Source: Simmondsia chinensis (Eukaryota; Streptophyta; Magnoliopsida; Caryophyllales; Simmondsiaceae). Taken from it: DNA of 64,000 nt. The notes below the pieces were generated by a model that was not told where the DNA came from, did not search any database, and saw nothing but the letters and a program-made list of their open reading frames with translations. Shown in pieces: positions 34,481 to 45,499 of this stretch. The position numbers and the translations under genes were made by a program. The stretch is taken from NCBI GenBank assembly GCA_018398585.1, contig JAGTTD010000018.1:11849501-11913500 (forward strand), in the 5' to 3' direction. The number at the start of each line of letters is the position of its first letter. The stretch's first letter is position 1.

Positions 34481-34689
34481 AATGTCTTAGGAAGTTGATC
34501 TACCCCAAGAAGCATTAAAGCTCCTTTTTATTTGAAGGTGGCTTGGTCTCTTGAATGGCCTTGGTTTTTTTTATATCAATCACAATCCCTCTCTAGTGTA
34601 CTAAGAAACCAAGGAAGTTTCCAGCACATATACAAAAGGCTCATTTTAGTGGGTTCATCTTGAGGTTGTGGTTCCTCATTACGCTCGTC

Positions 34690-35427
34690 TCAAGTCCTCC
34701 AAGTGCTTGCTTGGGACTTTGACTTGACCACAATGTCATCTCTGTAGACCTCCATGGTCTTGCCAGTGGGGCCACGAAAGGTCATGTTCATGGCTCTTTG
34801 ATAGGTGGCACCAGCATTCTTTAAACCAAATGGCATAGCCATCCACTCAAAGGTCTTTATTGACCCAGGACACCTAAATGATGTCTTGTGGGTATCCTCC
34901 AAAGAAATCATGACTTGGTAGTACCCATAGTAGCCATCCGAAAAGGTTAAGACGTCATGACTTGAGGCTGAATTAATGAGGACATCAACTATTAGCATGG
35001 GGTATTCATCCATGAGGGTGGTTGGATTTAGATCTTTGAAATATATATAGACTTTAAGTTTTCCATTCTTTTTTATAACAAGAACTATATTTGCCAACCA
35101 CTCAACATACATGATAGTTCTAATGCATTTTCCCTTCAAGAGTTTCTCAATTTCCTCTTTGACCAATTATATCACCTTGTGGGACATTTTTCTCTTAGCC
35201 TGAATTATAGGCCTCGAGCCTAGCTTGATAGAAAGCCTATACTCAACCACTTTTCTGACTAGGCCAGGCATCTCATGATGGCCCCAGGCAAAGCAGTCCT
35301 TGAGCTCAAGAAGCAAGGTCGAATACTGCTTCCTCTTCCCTTTAAAAAGTAGAGCGCTCAGATATGTAGGTCTTGGGTCTTCTGTTGAGCATATGGGGTC
35401 TTCAACTTCAGCCCTTAAAACCTCCAT
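34690..35427 (-). pseudogene. Element J reverse transcriptase
   Basis: Two stretches in one frame with a stop at about 35,164-35,167. The first has DCFAWGHHEMPGL and EYRLSIKLGSRPI. The second has LANIVLVIKKNGKLKVYI, MPFGLKNAGATYQRAMN and the catalytic VYRDDIVVKS, a Tyr-x-Asp-Asp with Arg at x where Ile or Val is usual. About 245 codons, the expected size for RT. Confidence 0.85.
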
Positions 35428-35909
35428 GTTAGCTGGCGTTATTTTAATTCAGATAACTCCAACTCTTTTTCCTGTATCACTTAGACCTTGAGGCAATTTT
35501 TAGACACAAATGGCTGCTCAGCTACAGTTGATCCTTAGCATGCCAAGCCACTAGCTTTGCAATGGCTAAAGAGACAGCCTTTTAGGCCTTTAATGAGAGA
35601 TCATGGCTCTCCGCATAAGGCTTCTGGTGTGCCCTAAAGGTCCCCTTCATCAATAAGGGCTCTCATGCATCACCGGAAGTCAGAATCGTCTGACTCCACA
35701 TCAACTTGATCAACCGCAGCTTCAATAAGCGAGCTATCAAGGATGATATATGTTCTTAATATTGGGTAGTTTAAGGAGTGGTCCTCTTCACATCAAGTGG
35801 TCCCATGCCATTTGCAAAACATTGCCTTAACATAATTCGAGCAAGCCATGAATGGCTTGTTAGCTGTCATAACATCCTCATATTTGTTATGGTTCCAGAA
35901 GATTAACAT

Positions 35910-36260
35910 CTAGTAAAATGAGGATAGGATACAATAATTGGCATATATCCAATCTCTCCCAAGTAAAGCACTATAACTCGAGGTAATATCCACTATAAAA
36001 AAAAATGTTAGCTTGGTCAAGCTACCAATTGTTAACTTAATCAGAATGACCCCTTCAGACTTAGTTATGGCCCACAAAAATCCACAGATTGCCACATCTG
36101 AAGTTATCAAGTCATCTCAAGATTTACCAATGACCGCAACATATATGAAGGCAAGATATTGATGGTTGTTCCACTATCCTCCAAAACTCTATTCATCAGA
36201 ATGCCATAAAATTTGGCCTTTTGTTGGCGGTATTAGGCCCATCCAACATCACATTCACTA
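35910..36260 (-). pseudogene. Element J protease
   Basis: On the minus strand near 36,200 the active site reads VLEDSGTTINILPSYML, with Asp-Ser-Gly as in retropepsins. Downstream, 36110-35910 has SALLGRDWIYAN, the conserved C-terminal motif of Tat-type proteases. At least one frame change lies between them. Confidence 0.75.
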
Positions 36261-36918
36261 TGTGTCATCAATTGACTTGGATGCTGGGATTTTAACTTTA
36301 AATGATAGAGGATTAGGATTACCTTTAGTAGCTGCCACTTCAGCTACAAGTTTCACCTGGAGATCTTTGTCCAATGCTATTACATCCCCTTCGAGGCCGA
36401 ACTATGTGCCAATTTCCATTAACTCTAAGAGAAGGAGAAAGGCAGTTCTCATGTTATCTTGTTTAGGGAGTGACCCAAACTGCATCCGGACCCCTTGACT
36501 TGTCTCTTCCTTGGGATTTCCATCTATTGGTGTATCTTGATCTTGAGGTTGAGTACTCCCATTAGTTAGCATGTCCCTATCTCAAGGTTGATTCTTTCGT
36601 TCAACCTCGAGGGTCTTAGATTCCTCTGTTGGTTGGGGGAAGTCTTCTACATGGAAGTCATTTTCTATGTCAGACCATGTTGGCTTAACACGGTCCAATG
36701 GTCCCACTACATTGATGCTGAGAACTATTTATTTCTTAGCTACTATCAGAAATAATTAATTTTATAAGACGATATCTCTAAATCCATAAAATAGTATGAA
36801 TTCATGCATGGATTGTTCGTTGCTTTGATATGTTAAAAGGATTAGTCATAAAATGTTGACTTAAATCTTATATATGTTGGATAACTACAAGAAGTGTAGC
36901 GGGAACATGTGTTTTACA

Positions 36919-37892
36919 CTAAAGGTCCCCAATTTGATCTTAGGCTACAGCATTTATTTCTAATTTTGACTATTGGCTGCCATGTGGTTGCCTCTCAGAG
37001 CGCCTCCCTACTCAGCTGCTCAACTCCTCTGGTCTTCTGTGGAATTCTTGGGTCTCAGCTATCATTAAGGGTGGTCAGTGGAGATTTTCATAGGGATGAT
37101 ATGATTAATTTTATCCTCCCAACTAGTGTAGCGGATTCTATCAATTGGTGGGGTGACCCTTTGAGAAATTCACCACCAAATCCGTTTGGGAGATGATTTG
37201 GAGTAGGACAAAGGAGGACTCTACGCACCATTTGCTGTGGTTTCAGCTTCACATTCTGAGACATTCCTTTCTTCTATGGCTTGCTTCTAAAGAGAGGCTA
37301 TGAACTCGAGACAAACTTATGAGGTTTGGAGCACAAGGGGTTCAGAGTGTTTGTGTTCTCTGTGGTTCGGCTAAAGAGTGTCATGGGCTCCTTTTCTTCG
37401 ATTGTTCCTTTTTTGCTTCTCTCTGGAGATGCATTACTTTGCATACATTTGTTTCTTAGCCTACCCTTCCTTGGGGTGATTTCATTCCTTGGGCTGCTCA
37501 GCACCTCAAGGGCCGGTAGAATGGTAGCATTGTCGTTCAGCTTTGCCTCTCCACCACCATATATGTTCTCTGGTATGAAGGCAACCTTAGGGTTCAGCGT
37601 TCTCAGTCTAGACTGGTTGAGGCTATGAGAGAGGAGATTACGAGTTTGGTTAGCAGTCGCTTACTTGCTGCTTCTTCGCTCAATGAGGCTTATCATCATG
37701 CCCCCTTGCTTAGGCAATGGGGCATTGAGATTCAGTTTTCTCTTTGTTCCTTTCAGACTCTGATATGGTTGTCATTGTTTGGACTTTATTAGACTTTGTT
37801 TGACTCTGTTTCATCATTGTAGGCTTCGGCCGTGTCCTGAGGCATGCCCCTTATAGCTTTATTCTTTTCTTTTCATCTATCTATTTTGCTGA

Positions 37893-37922
<30 letters not shown>
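36919..37922 (+). mobile_element. 5'-truncated LINE (L1-type) with poly(A) tail
   Basis: Sits inside K2, with an imperfect target duplication: acatgtgttttaca at 36,905-36,918 and acaggtgttaaca at 37,923-37,935. Ends in 30 A (37,894-37,923). The plus strand, with stops, encodes the zinc-binding domain found after RT in plant LINEs: FTTKSVWEMIW near 37,175, LLWLASKERL, CVLCGSAKECHG followed by LLFFDC. RT itself is missing, the normal outcome of incomplete target-primed reverse transcription. Confidence 0.85.
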
Positions 37923-37924
<2 letters not shown>

Positions 37925-38798
37925 AGGTGTTAACATGGACTCTATAGTCTCTTACGAGATAAAGATATCCCCTTAGTTGATATGCAAGCATACAAACTGA
38001 TTTGAGAATCGTTAGCCAAAGTATTCCATATGTTTGACATTTGGAATTAGTACAAAAATTATTTTCTATATTATTGAATTGTTCAAGAAGGGAGAGTCGG
38101 GAACTACAGCGAAAGAAGTCAGAAAACTAGCGATAGTAGTTAAAACTATTTTTCCTCTTGTATATCTAATAGTGGGTTGTTGTGCAATAAAAGTCAGTTG
38201 AAAATTACTGAATAAATATAATTAATTCTAGATTGTAGTAATATTTATTAGTAGAATTAAATATTACTAATTGGTAATCAACCTTGTCAACGAGTTGATT
38301 AGATTTGACCCATTTAAAATTAAAATTAAGTTTTTTCTAAAGTCCTTCTGCAAGCCTCTAGAATTACACCAGTTAAAAAATATTTAAAATAAATTTATGT
38401 GATTAATTATTTGTTCACGAGATAAATAAATTAAATTTATTAAATATAATTTATGAGATGAATTAATTATTTATAAATTATCAAATAATGTTCATGAGAT
38501 AGATATTTCACATGTGGGAATTTAAATAGAAAAAAATCAAAATCACTAAAAGACAGGCCTCAATCTGTGCAAAACAGACATGGCCATTGCCGTGGACGAA
38601 TGGAGAAGCAACATGTGTCACCCTTATAATTTGGTACGCTGGGTATCCGCGTCCCGTGGTCTGGTCCAATCATACGCTGACACACGGCGCACCGATGCTG
38701 GTCAAAGTTGTATGCATTTAGGTGTACTGTACGACACCATTTTGTAGTTTATTTTTTCTAATCGCACATCGTGTTTATAATTTTTTTTTTTTTTTTAC

Positions 38799-38818
38799 CC
38801 AATGGCCTATTATAAATA
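38799..38818 (+). promoter_or_regulatory. K2 LTR core promoter (CCAAT and TATA)
   Basis: ccaat at 38,799-38,803 and tattataaatag at 38,808-38,819, followed by an AT-rich leader. Spacing is very tight (about 10 bases), so the CCAAT may be chance. Confidence 0.45.
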
Positions 38819-39247
38819 GGGATGTTTGGGGTTCAATTTAGAAACCAATAATTTTATAAAAATTATTTTTTAGAAAAATTAAAAAGGAGTAATTTTTTTT
38901 TGAAATTCTTCCTAATAAATATTTTCGTAGCCCACACTCCTGGTGTTAAAGAGTCATTGCCGAGAAGATCTTGCGGTCTCGATGATTCCTCCTAGGCGAC
39001 AATTACAGTCTACAATCCAAGTATTTCTTATTAATTTTCTTTTAAAGCTTTTCTTTTATTTTCCCAAATTTATTTATGATTTTAATTCAATGTTTATTAT
39101 GCTCTAATATTCTATGTCATTATGTATAAATTAGAATAAAGGTCCTTGATCTAAAATTAAAGAATTTTAAAATTATTTTCGCTGCACTTAATATAGCCAA
39201 TTTAGGAAAAAAAAAAAATTAGTTTCTGAAATTAAATTTTTCCAACA

Positions 39248-41600
39248 AGTAGATATAAGGCTTGAATGAGTTCTTACCTTAATTGAGTCAAAAGCAGTGC
39301 CCCAGCCAAGATATCATCTGTTGCTGGCTCTAAGGAGGAGGAGATGTAGCCTTCTACTTCTTCTACTGCTAGGTCAATAGGCTCTCTTCTAGTTGGAGAT
39401 TTTGGAATGTCAACAATGACGAGTGTTGTTTGAGGTACTAAAGCAACCTAGACTCATACAGGGGGTTAAAACAAGTTGGGAGAAAGCTAGGAGGATTAAA
39501 AATTCAACTCGAAGAAGCAAATATCTCTTGGTGTAGAAGTCGTGCTCTCCTTTTTCTCACTAGCTAGAAGATTGGCACTTCTTCTTCTTCTTCTTCTTCC
39601 TCCTCTTCCCCTCCTCCTGCTCCTCCTTTTCTTGACTTGAGCCCTCCTTGCTGCTGAGATAGTTGAGGTTGTTCTCTAGTTCTCTTCCTTGAGCTGCCTG
39701 TTGAAGGTGTGGGTGTTGTTGCTCTAAAGGGTTCCTCTAATAGCAACCTAGTAAAACTCCTCCTAGCCCAAGGCGATTTTAAAACACTTCTGAGAAAAGA
39801 CTTGCATAAAATAAGAGAAAAGCCTTGAGTAAGTCTATTCAAATGACTTAAACTTTGACAGCATACAAGCGCTAGCAAATGATTACTTGGAAGGATTTGC
39901 TTAAGTGGAACTTTCTTGAGTGCTTAAGTGTGAGTTGCTATCAAGCTGGTTCCTAGAGGCTCAACAAAATTAGTAAAATACTGCCTGATGCCATTGGCCT
40001 CTATGGAGGACCGGTAGACTTGGTACCAAGCAATAAAATGTTGGGTTGCATATAGAGCATACTATGATGTACAGGATAGCCATATGTGCTCTTAATTGCT
40101 AGGTTGGTCTAATACAGTCCCTTGAGCTGAGAAAGGCACAAAGAGACCCTCTTGGCTCACCAAAGGTTCTTGGTCCAAACACTAGAAAAATGAATATCCT
40201 TGACCATTCAAAACTACCTGGCAAGTAACCCAAGCCTATAAGACTCCACACCAGGCTGAGTTTGGTGATAAAAAGGGAAATCTAAAGGGCAATTGATTAC
40301 ACGCAAGTGTTAGGAGTTGATGTCCATAGAGACCCATTGGTAAAGGTTTATTTCTCTTAACCAAAGTGGACCAAACCTCTTTTCCCAAAAGGGAGTCCAT
40401 TGGACTCCAAACCTGTTACCTAAAGTGAGAACAACTCAAGGTAGCGCTAAAGGGACCATCCTGAGGAGAAGAGGACCTCCATACGCAGATAGTACTCTCC
40501 AAAGCAGGTGATGGCTTCATTTGTATGGATGAAGGAGCCTCTATGACAAAGATGACAAAAGTTGGCTTGAGCCCATAATTGGACAAGCCACAAAGGACCT
40601 CCTATTCGGATAGCATAGTCGTTCGCTACTATGCCCCGAACGCAACCATGCACTTGGGCCAAGAGTAATGGTTCCAAATCCAAAGTACTAGTATTGAGGG
40701 CCCAGTTAATCACCACAATCTCAAGAGACTTAAGAACAATATTTCAAAAGTTGGCAAAGAAAAACTTGTTTAGCCAAAATAAGTAGAAAGAAACTTCTTC
40801 TTTTCTAGAACCTGAAATATACGCATAAACTTCCTTGTAAAAGAAGCTCACGAAGGTTTCATAGCCAATGGGCAGAGAGGTGACAGAAAAAGAAGCAAAG
40901 AAAGTTTCAGCTTCCTTTGAGATGAAAGAGTCCAAAGGAAGCTCAAAGCCCCGGATGAAAGACCTATTAGGGTTACAATGTCCTCTTAGATTGGTCCGAA
41001 GAAAGCCCGAGAGGAGAAGAGGGGGGGGAGGGGGAAGCATTGTAGTAGGTGTTTCAACAACATGTGAGAGTCATGACGGCATGATAATCATACCATAGTG
41101 AGACCTTAGAAAGTCTAATGGCCATGAATATATGGAGATCTTGAACTTTTGGTCAAGATGAAGTGTTAGCTAGTCCACCCAGTAAGCGTATTGCCTTGTC
41201 AAGAGCGTCCAAACCTTGATGGGGTAGATTCTTTACAAATGCAAAATCCTTCATTTCCTTGATGGGTAGATTCTTTACAATTGCAAAATCCTCTGTTGCT
41301 TTGACTTACTAAGAATGATCGAAGTGAAGAAGAGTCTAGAGTATCAAGAAAATGCCCTCAAGGCTAGGTACTTCCACCATAGGGTTGAAGCTAGGGTGAA
41401 GTATGAAGTGGTTCAAAAACATAAATAGACAACTCTTCAAGAACTTGAGGGATCCTCCTCAAAGGGGAAATCATCCACAAGGATTTGAAGCTTATCAAGA
41501 ACAATTGAGTTATGTGATTGCATTAAGCGGGTGAGAAACTCCATTGGGCTATTTGCCTTTGGAATGAAGGAGATCTGGTGGATAATTTGAGCCATTGTCT
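39248..41600 (-). pseudogene. Element J ORF1: plant mobile domain protein, degenerate
   Basis: The start is probably near 41,594 (MAQIIHQISFIPKANS). 41,040-40,447 is open in one frame apart from one stop. It has a poly-Pro start region, GHCNPNRSFIRGFELP, YLFWLNKFFF, and IRIGGPLWLVQLWAQANF, which resembles the plant mobile domain (aminotransferase-like family) found in some transposases and in extra ORFs of Tat elements. 39,878-39,564 follows in another frame and ends in an acidic run of about ten Glu. A 40-bp tandem duplication lies at 41,215-41,295. It is on the 5' side of gag, where Tat/Ogre elements carry their extra ORF. Confidence 0.6.
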
Positions 41601-42600
41601 GAATCAAGAATTACAATTATAAAAGAAGAACTGAAAGCTTGTCGCAAGAACACACAAGAATTCAAGAGATTGACGGAAATATTTAAGCGCTAATGAAAGC
41701 AAGCCATACAAAAGCAATGCACAAAGTGAAGGATTTCATGTTGGGTGGACAATTTTATTTTCATAAACAAAATTTCCTAAGATGATTGAATCAAAAGCAA
41801 AAGAATCATAATTTAAAATTCATAATTTTAAATAACTAAGCGTTTACTACTCGCATTGTACATCAAAATGCATAGTATGATAGACATAATACAAAAAACA
41901 AAGCAAATACGAAATCAAAAGTAATAGTTGAGAATTCTCAGATGCATGAACTGCTGGGAATATATGTCAAAAATTTTCCTTAGATCGGTTTGAGTGGGCA
42001 CAATGGAATCACAATTTAAAATTCTCAATTTTAAATATAAATCCCCAATCTAATTAAACAATTTAATTAGATCAAAATCTTCCTCTAATAAGTTTATAAT
42101 ATGACAATAAAAAATACCAAATAAAATAAATATAAACATGGTATGTAGAATAAATAAAATTAAGAAAAAAATGAATTAAATATCACATATTTAATTGAAC
42201 ATACCTAAAGTGCGAATCTTTATTCCAACTTGAAGATCTGATATTGGAAGAAGGTTTTGTGATATCTCAAGGTATTCTTCACAATGACCTATTCTAACAT
42301 CGAAAGTGTGCCTCCTAGAAATATTTAACTTAGGAAAAAATTTTCAGAAAAAAATTTTTTTTTTCTTCAATCTTTTTGAAAAAATAAATTTTTAGAAAGA
42401 TTGTGCTAAATAAAAATTTAGAAAACCCCCAAAACAACTTTAGGATTTCGTCTTGGGAGAAAATCAAGTTCCAAAACCCTAATTCATAATTTTTCATGAC
42501 AAATAACTTATGTATAAACAAATTAAACCTACTGAGTAACATGTTATTTACGTGTATTAAAACTCTACTTGCTGACGTCAGCAAGGTCCTTTTTCTTTTT
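41601..42600 (-). other. AT-rich leader or LTR tail between J and K3, no gene seen
   Basis: 41,601-41,740 looks like J's leader. A TGTTGGG word at 41,741 (minus ...CCCAACA) would match K2's terminal CCAACA and may be the 3' end of K3. Between are two copies of a gaatca(t/c)aatttaaaattc word (about 41,803 and 42,006). No primer site that I can recognise, so it is unclear whether this is LTR or internal sequence. Confidence 0.35.
42569..42584. promoter_or_regulatory. Perfect 16-bp palindrome with TGACGTCA core
   Basis: ttgctgacgtcagcaa is self-complementary and contains TGACGTCA, the classic bZIP (TGA factor) site. It lies in the K3 LTR upstream of the region where transcription would start on the minus strand. 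Confidence 0.5.
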
Positions 42601-43540
42601 TTGTTTTAAAATTGGGTTAGTGCATTGTGTTGCCCTTTTAACTTTCCGTTTTTATTTGTTTTTAATTCAAAACACGATATTTATTATATTATATATTCAT
42701 TTCATTAATATTTGTTTAGCATAAAAATTTATTTATCTCATAAATAAATAATTTATATCATGAATTCAATTTTTAAATATTTTCAAACGATGCTTAAGTT
42801 GAGGCTTATGAATGGACCTCAAGGACAACCTAACTCTATCTCCAAATGGTTCAAATCTGATTATCATCTACTAATAACAATTGATTACCATTTATTAAAA
42901 CTTATATCCACTAAATAAGTTTTACTGCACTGTAGAATTAAATACATTTACTCAAAAATTTTTCAAATAACTTTTTATTACGACAATTAACTCCTCTACT
43001 AGATATCCATGAGAAAACACAACTTTAACTACTATCGCTATTATTCTCACATCTATCGCCACAGTTCCCAACTCGCCCTTCTTGAATAATTCAATAATAC
43101 AAAAATAATTTTCATATTAATTCGAAATGTCAAACATATATAATACTTTAGTCAAAGATTCTAGAATCTGTTCGTATGCTTGCAAATCAACTAAGGGCAC
43201 ATCTTTATCTCGTTAGAGGCTATAGATTCCACATAAAACAATTGTTCCCACTACACTTCATGTCATTATCCAACGCATGTAAGATTACGTTCAACGCACT
43301 TTGACTATTCCTTTTAGCACATCAAAAGCAACGAACAATCCATGCACGAGTTCAAACTATTTCATAGATTTAGAGTTATTGTCCTGTAGAACTATTTATT
43401 TTTTATAGCAGTTAAGAAACAAATAATTCAAGTGGTCCTCCTCAATGTTCCAATCATATAGACAATACCAACATAAAACTTTCGGATCCCTATCCACATG
43501 ACCTAGACAAGCCACCTAAAGCATCGTATTATAGTCTTAT

Positions 43541-45031
43541 TGATGCGTCTCATATTTACGCATCTTTTAATTATTATTTTAATTATTTTGCACCTATTTA
43601 ATTATAGTTCTACACTCATTTTGGCAATTTTTATGTTTAACAGGTTTGAAATTAAAGTTATGAAAATTGTCAAATTTGGATGCAAATAAGATAAATTCGA
43701 CGCTCAAAACAATTACCCGGGATAGCAATGTATAAGCTCGGCCCAGTCCGACCCGACCCACACTGCTACAGTAACCCGAGCCCAACAGCCCTGTTGACCG
43801 TCATCAACCCCCAGCCCGTCCAGCCCACACCAACACCTCAACACCAAGCCCAATCATCATCTTCACCAGCCCTATTCGACCACCAGCAGCACCGGCCCAA
43901 TGCAGACCCACGAACAGCCCAGGCCTAGCACGTCATCATCAACCTCGGCCCAAAGTCATCATCAACGTAGCCCATCGGGGCCCACTCCTAGTTCATAGCC
44001 AGCCCACCAGCTACAACCGCAGCCCCGCATGGACAGGCCCAGCTTCGTCCTCAGCCCAGCTCGCTAGGTTTTTCTTTGGTTCGATTATAAGAAGAGGAGG
44101 ACGAATGGATTTTGGAGCATCTCTATTTTGGGTTCTGATTAACGGCGCCTGTTTTCCTCTCTCTTCTCTCAGCTCTCTCTCTCCCTCATATTATTTTATT
44201 TTTCTTTTTTTTCGTTAAATTGGAACGAGATCGAAATTAGCGTGAAGACTAACATGAGTTCGTTTATCTCCTCCTTCACCAGATCATCCTTGATGGAGAG
44301 CTAACTTGCTCTCTAGGGATAGATGAAATCTTAGCCTTTACTTTTGTTTACCTTTAATTCGGGTTAATTTGATTGTTTACAAGAATTGCTTGGTTGAGAT
44401 AAATAATTTGAAGTATTATATTTTTATTGTTTATTCAATTGATATGATTATTGAGTTTGTAACCTTTAATTGTTGATATTGATATTTATAAATTAATTCG
44501 TCGTGCTTGTAGCCTTATGATTAATTAATCAAGCAATAATATTAACTGAATTGTTAATTAAAGCCTGTCTTTCCTGTGCTTTAGTTAGATAGGGTCAATA
44601 CATTATAATTAACAATACGTTAGGTAGAGCCTATTTTCCTTATGCTTTAGTTAGATAGGGTTAATTCGCAATACTATCAACATTATTTTAGTAGGTTGAA
44701 GCTTGTAGCCTAAACCACTACCCGTGTGACAATCAATAATCCCAATTTAAAAGTTGACTCAAAAATAAGTGGCTAATGATGGATTCGAAACCCTAGGCTC
44801 CAATTTAATACACGTTCCCGATTAGTAGTAGATTACTTTAGTTTAATTGTCATTTTCTAGATTAATTAACACAAAGATATCACTTTTCTATAAATCAATT
44901 TAGGTCATAGATTAAATTCACGCACTCTTAGTCCATGTGGTTCGACACCCTCTCGCCCTACACTTCAATTTAGGTGTATTTAATAGATAGGATTTTATGT
45001 TAAATTTTGATAGACGTAAAAAAATACATCA
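43541..45031 (+). repeat. Element G 5' LTR
   Basis: 1491 bp, tgatgcgtc to aaatacatca. Contains a GC-rich block (43,730-44,060) with GGCCCA repeats, then a TATA-like ttataagaag near 44,095 and the ctctctcttctctc pyrimidine tract. Pro-rich open frames in the GC block are compositional. Confidence 0.92.
43738..44101 (+). promoter_or_regulatory. Element G LTR promoter: GGCCCA cluster and TATA box
   Basis: Five GGCCCA words by eye (about 43,739, 43,892, 43,947, 43,978, 44,035) plus many AGCCCA. GGCCCA/TGGGCC is the site II motif bound by TCP factors in plant housekeeping promoters. About 50 bases on is gattataagaag (44,093-44,104). The same layout occurs in the 3' LTR (52,710-53,104). D's LTR shares the GC-rich block (30,770-31,010). 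Confidence 0.5.
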
Positions 45032-45037
45032 AGATTT

Positions 45038-45055
45038 TGGCACCGTTGACGGGGA
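45038..45055 (+). promoter_or_regulatory. Element G primer-binding site (tRNA-Asp)
   Basis: tggcaccgttgacgggga matches the tRNA-Asp complement TGGCGCCGTTGCCGGGGA at 16 of 18 positions, six bases after the LTR. Confidence 0.88.
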
Positions 45056-45499
45056 CTAGGCAACATTCGTGATTTTATTTTTGTGACTTTCGTTGATTTT
45101 TAACTTTCAATTTCTTCTTTAATTTTAAATTAATTTACTTTATTTTTCTACCCAGGATTTGAAATCTTAATTCGATTCTTAATTTAGGATTTTTAATTCT
45201 CATTAATTGTTATTGTCTCTTTTCTAAAAAAAAAAATTTCTTTTCTTTTTATTAGCATTATTTTTCTTGTGATTTTCATGCATAAATAGATTTTAGGGTA
45301 TCTTGTTATTTATCTTTTTTTTAGTATTTGTTTTGTCTATTTTATTTGTTTTGCTTATTTAATTTTTAATTTACTTACTTTGTGTGGTTAATTTTTTATG
45401 CACGGTCATCGCTCTTTGTCTCTGGACCTTACTATGTTCGACCTTGAAATTTAAAGATCTTTAAGAGACTTTAGAGCACAACACCGAGCACAAACCGTA
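45056..45499 (+). other. Element G leader, no gene seen
   Basis: AT- and T-rich untranslated sequence between primer site and gag. Nothing else supported. Confidence 0.6.

Larger units (their letters stand above)
33343..36720 (-). mobile_element. Element J (part): Tat-type Ty3 retrotransposon pol
   Basis: Minus-strand order is gag-protease linker (36,720-36,260), protease (36,250-35,910), RT (35,427-34,690), RNase H (34,480-33,350). Sequence style (GRDWIHAN-like, QALAGFLADHP, FEHIPQEQN) is that of the Tat branch. Integrase and LTRs are not visible: K1 begins right after RNase H, and the gag side is broken by K2. The element continues at 39,248 as a plant-mobile-domain ORF. Confidence 0.75.
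36720..39247 (+). repeat. K2: copia-like LTR in inverted orientation, split by a LINE
   Basis: 36,720-36,918 and 37,923-39,247 align in reverse to K1 and K3. The 5' end is truncated (about 550 bp of the K1 start missing). The 3' end is tttttccaaca at 39,247. It retains a promoter-like region (ccaat at 38,799 and tataaata at 38,811). It interrupts element J. No gene seen apart from the LINE. Confidence 0.65.

Noticed and set aside
39564..39620. Acidic repeat as an independent gene end
   Set aside because: It is a GAA/GAG-type (plus cttcttc) microsatellite at the end of the J ORF1 remnant; functional meaning cannot be claimed.
41741..42600. Initiator-tRNA-Met primer site at the end of K3
   Set aside because: No word close to TGGTATCAGAGC is seen, so I could not fix the LTR end or decide between 3' and 5' LTR.
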